Shown piece after piece: positions 1 to 5,611 of a DNA stretch of 15,007 nt. Source of the stretch: CAYJRR01 sp964372275 [NCBI: uncultured bacterium] (GTDB lineage Bacteria > CAYJRR01); contig CAYJRR010000110.1 of the NCBI GenBank assembly GCA_964372275.1, positions 1-15,007 on the forward strand, given 5' to 3'. A program made the translations under genes and the position numbers. The notes beneath the pieces are model-generated. The model did no database searches. It had not been told where the DNA came from and was given only the letters and a program-made list of their open reading frames with translations. Numbering within the stretch: position 1 is the first letter of the stretch; each line of letters opens with the position of its first letter.

Positions 1-211
1 CTCGCCGCAGTGGGCTGCACCGGCGACGTCGCGCCCCCGGCGGCCGTCCCGCCGGGTCGTCCCCCCGCCCGAGACGCGACCCGAGGAGCGGCCTCCGCCG
101 GTCCACTGACGCGCCGCGCCGTCGAAGCCTCGTGGCCCCTCGCGATCGATCGCGGGGGGCCGGGCTCTTGCGGTACCATCGTCGGGTTTTCATCCACCGG
201 GGGGGACGACC
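1..211. other. 5' edge region, no assignable gene
   Basis: No gene can be assigned with confidence. A plus-strand frame ends in TGA at 107-109 and would encode a Pro/Arg-rich tail with very high GC at third positions, so it could be the last 35 codons of a gene entering from the left. A minus-strand frame starting at ATG 177-179 runs open off the left edge, giving an Ala/Pro/Gly-rich sequence without a ribosome binding site. Neither has a recognisable domain. The right half holds a long palindrome, listed separately, and the G-rich ribosome binding site of the next gene. Confidence 0.4.
134..161. promoter_or_regulatory. 28-bp near-perfect palindrome upstream of the gene pair starting at 212
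   Basis: The 14-bp core CGCGATCGATCGCG is a perfect palindrome, flanked by GGCCCC on the left and GGGGCC on the right. The only mismatched pair is T140/G155. It ends 50 bp before the next start codon, so it could be an operator or, as RNA, a strong hairpin for the preceding transcript. No U-tract follows directly, so a classic intrinsic terminator is not supported. Its function is inferred from position and symmetry alone. Confidence 0.5.
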
Positions 212-622
212 ATGGGACTGGCAGAGCGGCGCGCGGCGAAGGAGTTCGAGACGAACCAGTTTCCGGGCTTCGCGAAGCGGATCGCGGAGGCGGCCACCTT
301 CGACATCCCGATCGACGTCCAGTGGGAGTCGCTGGCGGCGGACGGGATGGCCCATCTCTACGCGGAGGCGTGGCCGAAGGTCTATTTCGAGCCGTTGATC
401 GCGGCGCTCACGTCGATCTGCGCCGACTCCATGGGACGCGACGCGCTCAAGGGGGCCGTGAAACGGATCGTCATCCGCAACACCGCGGGGATCTACAGCG
501 GCGAACGGATGCCGGCGTTGGAGGCGGGGGTCCTCACGCTCGATCACGAGCCGTGCAGCAACGTCGACGACGTCGACGAGCGAACCCGGGCGATCACCCA
601 GCATCTCGAGGGGAAGCTTTGA
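212..622 (+). CDS. Conserved-looking protein of unknown function, 136 aa
   Basis: I do not recognise this gene. The ATG is preceded by a run of seven G plus A (199-206), which works as a strong purine-rich ribosome binding site. The product is soluble, acidic and mixed alpha/beta, with no signal peptide or membrane segment. Residues from about 37 to the end (VQWES, then MGRDAL at about 84-89, a basic stretch with VKRIVI, and a hydrophobic strand near LEAGVLTL) line up by eye with the C-terminal half of the next gene. The two therefore look like paralogous domains or subunits of one complex. The stop codon overlaps the next start by four bases, so translation is probably coupled. That a protein is made here is well supported. 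Its function is unknown. Confidence 0.8.
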   Translation: MGLAERRAAKEFETNQFPGFAKRIAEAATFDIPIDVQWESLAADGMAHLYAEAWPKVYFEPLIAALTSICADSMGRDALKGAVKRIVIRNTAGIYSGERMPALEAGVLTLDHEPCSNVDDVDERTRAITQHLEGKL

Positions 623-1314
623 CCGACCGGGAGCGGGTGCTTCGCGACCTCGAGCCGCGCAGCGCCGAAGCGGTCCTGGAGGAGCTCGCCGACCTCCACG
701 CGCGGCGGGCGGCCGGCGAGGCGCTTCGCGTTCCGCGGGTGACGGTCCACCTGCGCACCGGGCGCGACTTCACCGGATCGGTCCTCAAGGTCGGCGAGGA
801 CCGCCCCGGCCGCGGCCGTCACGCGCTGCTGCACCTGCCCGGTCCGGATCCACGGAGCGTCGAGCTCGACGCCCTGCACCTCCCGCTCGACGCCGTCCTC
901 GCGGTGACGGTCCACGACGCGCCGTCCCTCGCGGAGTCGCCGGCCGAACTGCCGCCGCCGCCGACACGGTTCGCGCTGAAACAGCGGATCGCCGATCTTT
1001 CCGCGTGGCTGGGCGATCGGATCGGAGGGATCGTCGCCTGCGAGATCTCGTGGGACGCCGTCCCCGAGAGCGGCGAGCCGCTCCGCGCCCTGGGGGACCT
1101 GATCGACCATCTGCGCGCGATCGTCGACGGCATCGCCGGCGAGCCGATCGGCCGCGAAGCGTTGCGATCGAAGCTGCGGAAGATCTGGCTCGGCGTCGGG
1201 TCCCATCCGAGCGTCGCGCTCACCGACGGAACGCTGCTGGTGACGACGACGTCGGCCCCCGCGAAACGGATGGGCCGCGACGCCATCCGGGACGTTCTCG
1301 AAAAGGCGCTCTAG
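619..1314 (+). CDS. Unknown protein with Sm/SH3-like N-terminal barrel and a C-terminal domain like its neighbour, 231 aa
   Basis: The start is a TTG overlapping the preceding TGA (TTGA), with GAGGGGA at 608-614 as ribosome binding site. The frame is open further upstream, but that part is a shadow of the previous gene. After a helical N-terminus (about residues 1-35), residues about 42-95 alternate short hydrophobic strands (VTVHLRTGRDFTGSVL, HALLHLP, LPLDAVLAVTV), which suggests a small Sm-like or SH3-like beta-barrel. A Pro-rich linker follows near 105. Residues about 110-231 (ISWDAV, IGREALRSKLRKIWL, DGTLLVTTTS) resemble the product of the gene before it. I do not recognise the family. 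Tight coupling suggests the two products act together. The stop codon is shared, through a CTAG palindrome, with the convergent gene downstream. Confidence 0.75.
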   Translation: MTDRERVLRDLEPRSAEAVLEELADLHARRAAGEALRVPRVTVHLRTGRDFTGSVLKVGEDRPGRGRHALLHLPGPDPRSVELDALHLPLDAVLAVTVHDAPSLAESPAELPPPPTRFALKQRIADLSAWLGDRIGGIVACEISWDAVPESGEPLRALGDLIDHLRAIVDGIAGEPIGREALRSKLRKIWLGVGSHPSVALTDGTLLVTTTSAPAKRMGRDAIRDVLEKAL

Positions 1315-1637
1315 TCTTTGGCGAGCTCGTCGCGCTTCGCTTCGAGCTTCGCCAGCGTCGTCTTCGAGTCGAGGTACTCGGTCATCTTGTGCTCGAGGTA
1401 GCCGATGATCTTCTTCCGCACCAGGAAGTTCGGCTCCGGTCCCTCGAGGACGACGGCCTCTTTCCCCACCGCCATCGTCGCGTCGAACTTGAACCCCATG
1501 ATCGATCCGACGACGGTCGCGGTGTCCTTGTTCCAGGTCGGCTTGATGCCGTACTTCGCCGACCAGTAGCTACCGAGCTCCTTCATCCGCGCCTTCGCGT
1601 CGGCGGCCTTCAACTTGTGCGGGATCTCGATCTTCAT
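1311..1637 (-). CDS. Polyhydroxyalkanoic acid system (PHA_gran_rgn-like) family protein, 108 aa
   Basis: This small soluble protein matches the pattern of the putative polyhydroxyalkanoic acid system family (PF09650). It begins with IEIPHKL, then a DAKARMKEL helix, a WNKDTATVVG strand and GFKFDATMAVG. Next come a strand with LEGP and a C-terminal helical tail from about residue 75 (VRKKIIGYLEHKMTEYL). Family members are about 90-110 residues and are often near PHA genes, but no PHA synthase is in this window and the role is poorly defined. The ATG is chosen because an in-frame TAG lies five codons upstream. The ribosome binding site is weak (AGGA about 10 bases before the ATG). The last four bases overlap the convergent gene. 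Confidence 0.75.
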   Translation of the reverse strand: MKIEIPHKLKAADAKARMKELGSYWSAKYGIKPTWNKDTATVVGSIMGFKFDATMAVGKEAVVLEGPEPNFLVRKKIIGYLEHKMTEYLDSKTTLAKLEAKRDELAKD

Positions 1638-1887
1638 GGTGCGCGGATCCTACCACGGGCCACACCTCCTCGCGGGTGGGCGCGCCGGGCAGGCGCTCGA
1701 CGCGGATCGGCCGGAGGCGGTACGGGATCCACGACAGGACGAGGAGGACGAGCAGGAGAAGCGCGGCGTGGATGACGAACGACAGGGTCATCCCCGTCCT
1801 CAGGCTGCGCGGGCGCGACAGCCATCGGCGCCGCCGCGGTGGATCGGCGGACGGCCGGGCGTGATCGGGAGCGGGCGGAACGTCCAT
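1570..1887 (-). CDS. Possible small membrane protein (doubtful), 105 aa
   Basis: This frame starts at an ATG without a good ribosome binding site. It encodes a Pro/Arg-rich N-terminus (RRRRWLSRPRS), then one strongly hydrophobic segment at about residues 33-52 (MTLSFVIHAALLLLVLLVLS) and RLRPIRVERLP. Basic-then-hydrophobic is the pattern of a single-pass inner-membrane anchor, reminiscent of TonB-family N-termini. The last 68 bases overlap the next gene in another frame and encode a low-complexity Arg/Glu tail, so only the first ~80 residues look protein-like. It may be a genuine short membrane protein, a 3'-damaged gene, or a chance frame in GC-rich DNA. Confidence 0.3.
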   Translation of the reverse strand: MDVPPAPDHARPSADPPRRRRWLSRPRSLRTGMTLSFVIHAALLLLVLLVLSWIPYRLRPIRVERLPGAPTREEVWPVVGSAHHEDRDPAQVEGRRREGADEGAR

Positions 1888-2036
1888 CGGCCGGGACGGT
1901 AGCAGCACCGCTTCGAGCCCGTAAGCGGCGCGCAGCGGTCCGGCGAAGTCCCCGGGGGCGCGTCGGGGCGAGTCACGTCCTCGCGCGCTCAAGCGGACCT
2001 GCGCCCCGAAGGTACGCGAAGCGCGGGCAGTCTGGC

Positions 2037-2066
2037 TTGACGACGGCTTCTCGCTCGCGCTTTCAT
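2037..2066 (+). promoter_or_regulatory. Candidate sigma-70-type promoter for the PuuD-like/HMGCS-DUF35/thiolase operon
   Basis: TTGACG (2037-2042) matches the -35 consensus at five of six positions. After an 18-base spacer comes TTTCAT (2061-2066), four of six to the -10 consensus. Transcription would start near 2073, about 60 bases before the first gene, and the downstream palindrome would fall just after the start site. No other motif of this quality lies between 1888 and 2134. Sigma-factor preferences of this organism are unknown. Confidence 0.35.
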
Positions 2067-2086
2067 CCGTGCCGCCCGCACCGCTT

Positions 2087-2106
2087 CGCCTTGGAATTCC
2101 GAGGCG
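2087..2106. promoter_or_regulatory. 20-bp near-palindrome, candidate operator of the thiolase operon
   Basis: CGCCTTGG-AATTCCGAGGCG is symmetrical around its AATT centre with one mismatched pair (T2092/G2101). It ends 28 bases before the operon's first ATG and sits just downstream of the candidate promoter. That is a usual place for a dimeric repressor such as a TetR-type acyl-CoA-responsive regulator. No regulator gene lies next to it, so the link to any family is inference. Confidence 0.4.
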
Positions 2107-2134
2107 TTCTGAGCTCTTTCGAGCAGGAGACCGA

Positions 2135-2920
2135 ATGGACGAGAACCTCAACGCCACGCTGAACCTCCTCTTCCGCTGGATCCACGTCGTCGCGGGGATC
2201 GTCTGGATCGGACACCTCTACTTCTTCAACTTCGTGAACGCGCAGTTGGTGAAGACCTACGACGCCGATTCCAAGAAGAAGGTGGTTCCGGAGCTGATGC
2301 CGCGCGCGCTGTTCTGGTTCCGGATGGGGGCGGCGGTCACCTGGGTCACCGGGATCCTGCTCGCCGGTCTCGTCTACTACATGGGGGGCGCGATGGTCGC
2401 CGAAGGGGGCACGCTCGGCTCGGGGGCGCTCACCGGGATCGGCCTCGGCTCGCTGGTGATCGGTTTCGCCGTCTACGACCTGCTTTGGAAGTCGGCGCTG
2501 GCGAAGAACGAGACCGTGGCGGCGGTCGTTTCCTACTCGTTGCTGACGATCGCGGCGTTCGGGTACGCGTTCGTGATGAACGGCCGGGCGATGTTCATCC
2601 ACCTCGGCATGCTGCTCGGCACGATCATGGCGGCGAACGTCTGGATGCGGATCTGGCCCTCGCAGCGGAAGATCATCGCCGGGATCAAGGGGACCGCCCC
2701 GGCGCCGGACGCCGCGGTGGCGGCGATGGCCGGGTTGCGCTCCAAGCACAACACCTACATGTCGGTGCCGCTGGTGCTCTTCATGATCAGCAACCACTAC
2801 CCCAACATCTACGGGAGCAAGGTGGCGCCGATCCTGGCGCTCGGTTTCCTGGCGCTCGGTTGGATCTGGGTGAAGAGGATGTATACGGTCTCGGCGTCGG
2901 CCGGGCCGGCGCAGTTCTAG
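2135..2920 (+). CDS. Membrane protein of the urate hydroxylase PuuD N-terminal family (Urate_ox_N), lacking a cytochrome c domain
   Basis: The 261-residue product is polytopic, with about seven hydrophobic segments near residues 9-34, 62-84, 98-117, 126-148, 153-171, 208-221 and 228-248. It matches the Urate_ox_N pattern (PF06181): RWIHVVAGIVWIGH at 14-27, HLGMLLGTIMAANVW at 156-170, then PSQRK, SKHNTY at 203-208 and FMISNHYP at 216-223. Histidines 17, 27, 156, 205 and 221 are candidate haem or substrate ligands. Characterised PuuD enzymes carry an additional C-terminal cytochrome c domain, but this protein stops after the membrane part and has no CXXCH. Urate hydroxylation is therefore not assured, and no purine-degradation gene is nearby. 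AGGAGA four bases before the ATG fixes the start. The next gene begins three bases after the stop, implying an operon with acyl-CoA enzymes. Confidence 0.85.
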   Translation: MDENLNATLNLLFRWIHVVAGIVWIGHLYFFNFVNAQLVKTYDADSKKKVVPELMPRALFWFRMGAAVTWVTGILLAGLVYYMGGAMVAEGGTLGSGALTGIGLGSLVIGFAVYDLLWKSALAKNETVAAVVSYSLLTIAAFGYAFVMNGRAMFIHLGMLLGTIMAANVWMRIWPSQRKIIAGIKGTAPAPDAAVAAMAGLRSKHNTYMSVPLVLFMISNHYPNIYGSKVAPILALGFLALGWIWVKRMYTVSASAGPAQF

Positions 2921-2923
2921 ACG

Positions 2924-4363
2924 ATGTCGATCGGGATCCAGTCGATCTCCGCGTTCGTGCCGCGCTACCGGCTGCCGCGCGCCGCGATCCAGGCGGCGTG
3001 GGCGCCGGCGGACGGGGATTCGGCGCCGGCGAAGGGCGCGCGCGCCATCGCGGGGTTCGACGAGGACGCGCTGACGCTCGCGGTCGAGGCGGCGCTCCCG
3101 ATCGCCGAGAAGGGGGCGACGGGGCGGACGATCGGCGCCGTCTACGTCGCCTCGGCCTCCGCCCCCTACGCGGAGAAGTCGGCGGCGTCGCTGCTCGCCG
3201 GCGCCTGCGATCTCCCGTTCGCCGGATTGCGCACCGTCGACCTCGGCGGGACGCCGCGCGCCGGACTCCAGGCGCTGATCGCGGCCTTCGAGCGAACCGC
3301 CGACGCGACGGGCGATGCGCTGGTCGTCGCCTCCGACGTGCGCACCCCCCCGCCGGAGTCGGAGCACGAGGGGTACCCCGGCGACGCGGCGGTGGCGCTG
3401 CTCCTCGGGCGCGGGCAGGGGGCCGAGGGGGTCGCCGCCGAGATCGTTTCGGTCGCCTCGCAGGCGTCCGAGGTCCTCGACCTCTGGCGCGCCGCCGGCG
3501 ACCCGTTCCTCCGCAGCGCCGACTCCAGGTTCACGCAGGGGGTCGGCTTCCTGCCGGCCGCGAAGGCGGCGGTGAACGCGGCGCTGGAGAGGGCGCGGAT
3601 CGCCCCGGCCACGGTGGCGTGGCTGGCGGTGGGGGCCCCTTCGACCGCGGCCGCCGCCGCGCTCGCGAAGGCGCTGTCGATCGACGCCGCGAAGCTCTGC
3701 CCCACCTTCGAGACGGAGATCGGAAACACCGGGTGCGCGCAGCCGCTCCTCGCGCTCGCCGCCGGGTTCGAGCGCGCGAAACCCGGCGACGTCCTCGTCG
3801 CCGTCGGCTGGGGGGACGGCGCCGACGCCGTCGTGCTCCGGGCCACCGACCGCGTGGCGAACGCCCTGGCCGGCGCCGATTCGGCAACTCGAGCGACGGC
3901 GGGCGGGCGCGAGATCGGCGGCTACGCGCGGTACTTGAAGTCGCGGCGCCTCGCCGGGGCCGATTTCGACGCCGGCCCGGAGTCGACCAACGTCCTCTTC
4001 TTCAAGGAGCAGGGCCAGAACCTCCGCCTGCGCGGCGCCAGGTGCCGCGCCTGCGGCCAGGTCCAGTTCCCGGCCCAAGGGAGCTGCGTCCGCTGCCGCA
4101 AGCAGGGAACCGATCCGGTCCGCCTGTCGCGGCGCGGGACGGTCTTCACCTTCACCCGCGATCGCTTGAACGTCGCCGCCGAGCCGGTGACGGTGATGGC
4201 GGTCGTCGACCTCGACGACGGCGCGCGGATGTACCTGCCGATGACCGACGTCGACGCCGATTCGGTCGAGATCGGGATGCCGGTGGAGCTGACCTTCCGC
4301 TACTACCATTCGGGATCGGAGTTCCGGCAGTACTTCTGGAAGGCGCGGCCGGTGGGGAGATGA
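2924..4363 (+). CDS. HMG-CoA-synthase-like (thiolase superfamily) protein fused to a DUF35/OB-fold zinc-ribbon domain; synthase catalytic residues appear lost
   Basis: Residues 1-310 follow the layout of archaeal/bacterial HMG-CoA synthase: an N-terminal GIQSISAFVPRYRL strand, YVASASAPYAEKS at 74-86, VDLGGTPRAGLQAL at 105-118, GNTG at 268-271, and PGDVLVAVGWGDGADA at 287-302. Aligned by eye with archaeal HMGCS, the catalytic Glu, Cys and His correspond to Ala78, Pro111 and Gly237, so this domain should not make or break C-C bonds. Residues 330-479 are a DUF35 domain: a zinc ribbon (Cys374-x2-Cys377 and Cys388-x2-Cys391) followed by an OB fold. In archaea separate HMGCS, DUF35 and thiolase proteins form one complex. 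Here two are fused and the thiolase gene follows with an ATGA overlap. A scaffold or CoA-binding role is inferred. Confidence 0.85.
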   Translation: MSIGIQSISAFVPRYRLPRAAIQAAWAPADGDSAPAKGARAIAGFDEDALTLAVEAALPIAEKGATGRTIGAVYVASASAPYAEKSAASLLAGACDLPFAGLRTVDLGGTPRAGLQALIAAFERTADATGDALVVASDVRTPPPESEHEGYPGDAAVALLLGRGQGAEGVAAEIVSVASQASEVLDLWRAAGDPFLRSADSRFTQGVGFLPAAKAAVNAALERARIAPATVAWLAVGAPSTAAAAALAKALSIDAAKLCPTFETEIGNTGCAQPLLALAAGFERAKPGDVLVAVGWGDGADAVVLRATDRVANALAGADSATRATAGGREIGGYARYLKSRRLAGADFDAGPESTNVLFFKEQGQNLRLRGARCRACGQVQFPAQGSCVRCRKQGTDPVRLSRRGTVFTFTRDRLNVAAEPVTVMAVVDLDDGARMYLPMTDVDADSVEIGMPVELTFRYYHSGSEFRQYFWKARPVGR

Positions 4364-5526
4364 CGGTGCCGCACGGGATCCGCGACAGGGTGGCGGTGCT
4401 CGGCGTCGGCTGCGCCAAGTTCGGCGACCGGTTCGAGGCCTCCTACGACGAGCTCGCGCTCGAAGCGGCGAACGAGGCGTTCGCCGACGCCGGGATCGAG
4501 CCCGGCCGGATCGACGCGGCGTGGCTCGGCACCTACCTGCCGAACCACGGGTGGGGGAAGGCGTCGGTGGGACTTGCCGACAGCTTGCGCCTCTACGACC
4601 GACCGATCACGCGCGTCGAGAACTTCTGCGCCACCGGGACCGAAGCCTTCCGCGCCGCCTGCCTCGGCGTCGCCAGCGGGATGTACGACATCGCGCTGGC
4701 CCTCGGCGTGGAGAAGATGAAGGACCGGCCGGGTCGCGGGATCCCGCGCGCCGGGCAGCATCCGTTGCTGGCGCGCGGGGCGACTGCCCCCGGTCTGTTC
4801 GCGCTCGCCGCCAACCGCTGGATGCACGAGTTCAAGGTCGACCGGACACCGCTGGCGATGGTCGCCGTGAAGAACCACGCCAACGGGGCCAAGAACCCGA
4901 AGGCGCACATGCAGAAGGAGGTCACGCTCGAGCAGGTGCTGAAGGCGCCGATCGTCGCCTCCCCCTTCGGGCTGTTCGACTGCTGCCCGACCACCGACGG
5001 CGCGGCGGCGGCGATCGTCTGCCGCCCGGAGATCGCGAAGGAGCTGGGGATCGACCCGATCCTGGTGAAGGGGATCGGGCTGGCGGTCACGACCGGCCGC
5101 CCCTTCAACGACCCCGGATTCGCCTACACCGGTTTCAAGGCGACGGCGCTGGCCTCGTCCCAGGCCTACGAGCAGGCGGGGATCACCGCCGAGGACGTGC
5201 AGTTCGCCGAGGTCCACGACTGCTTTACCTGGACCGAGCTGACCAACTACGAGGACCTCGGATTCGCCAAGAAGGGCGACGGACACCGGCTGATCCGCGA
5301 AGGGATCACCGCGGTCGACGGCGCGAGGCCGGTGAACCCGTCCGGAGGACTCAAGAGCTTCGGCCATCCGATCGGCGCTTCCGGGATCCGCATGATCTAC
5401 GAGGTGACCCGCCAACTGCGGGGAAAGGCGGGTCCGCTGCAGGTGAAGCGCCACGAGCTGGGGTTGGCCCACAACGTCGGCGGGCCGGGCGCGGTGAGCT
5501 GCGTCGTGGTGCTCGGACGAGGCTGA
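4360..5526 (+). CDS. SCP2-type thiolase (acetyl-CoA acetyltransferase / lipid-transfer protein family)
   Basis: The 388-residue product has the full set of thiolase landmarks of the SCP2/non-specific lipid-transfer-like subfamily: nucleophile Cys90 in ENFCATGTEAFR, His286 in EVHDCFTWTE, His336 in SFGHPIGASG, and the C-terminal HNVGGPGAVSC near 371-381. Length is normal for the family. It probably performs CoA-dependent Claisen condensation or thiolysis in the cytoplasm. The substrate cannot be read from sequence. SCP2-type thiolases that work with DUF35 proteins include the archaeal acetoacetyl-CoA thiolase and the steroid- and benzylsuccinate-pathway enzymes. The ATG overlaps the preceding stop (ATGA) directly after GGGGAG, so production is coupled to the HMGCS-like/DUF35 fusion, its likely partner. 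Confidence 0.9.
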   Translation: MTVPHGIRDRVAVLGVGCAKFGDRFEASYDELALEAANEAFADAGIEPGRIDAAWLGTYLPNHGWGKASVGLADSLRLYDRPITRVENFCATGTEAFRAACLGVASGMYDIALALGVEKMKDRPGRGIPRAGQHPLLARGATAPGLFALAANRWMHEFKVDRTPLAMVAVKNHANGAKNPKAHMQKEVTLEQVLKAPIVASPFGLFDCCPTTDGAAAAIVCRPEIAKELGIDPILVKGIGLAVTTGRPFNDPGFAYTGFKATALASSQAYEQAGITAEDVQFAEVHDCFTWTELTNYEDLGFAKKGDGHRLIREGITAVDGARPVNPSGGLKSFGHPIGASGIRMIYEVTRQLRGKAGPLQVKRHELGLAHNVGGPGAVSCVVVLGRG

Positions 5527-5611
5527 CCTGGGCGGCGGCGAGGACGATCGCGACGGCGGTCCCGGGGACAGACGCCACGTAGGCGGCGACCGGGGTCGCG
5601 CGTGGAGGGTC

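Larger units (their letters stand above)
1888..2134. other. Leader region before the PuuD-like/thiolase operon
   Basis: No convincing gene is present, and all frames look non-coding. The right half contains a TTGACG promoter-like hexamer, a TTTCAT -10-like hexamer and a 20-bp palindrome, described separately, ending in the AGGAGA ribosome binding site of the next gene. The left half is rich in short GC repeats without clear symmetry. Confidence 0.5.

Noticed and set aside
10-618. Upstream extension of the 619-1314 frame, with a lipobox-like LAAVGC near the left edge
   Set aside because: The frame is open only because of high GC. It overlaps the well-supported 212-622 gene, and the TTG at 619 has its own ribosome binding site and a classical four-base overlap.
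2135-2920. Naming this gene puuD (urate hydroxylase)
   Set aside because: No cytochrome c domain and no purine-degradation neighbours, so the enzymatic assignment is not supported.
2063-4309. Very long minus-strand open frame, 748 codons
   Set aside because: Arg/Gly/His/Asp-rich translation without any domain, antisense to two clear genes; a typical shadow of GC-rich coding DNA.
2924-4363. Calling the fusion protein an active HMG-CoA synthase of a mevalonate or isovaleryl-CoA pathway
   Set aside because: The catalytic Glu, Cys and His appear replaced, and no HMG-CoA reductase, mevalonate or AibAB-like gene is present.
5351-5578. Minus-strand frame with a hydrophobic start (ASVPGTAVAIVLAAAQ)
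   Set aside because: It runs into the antisense of the thiolase with Arg/Pro-rich translation and lacks a ribosome binding site; the hydrophobicity is probably a chance effect.
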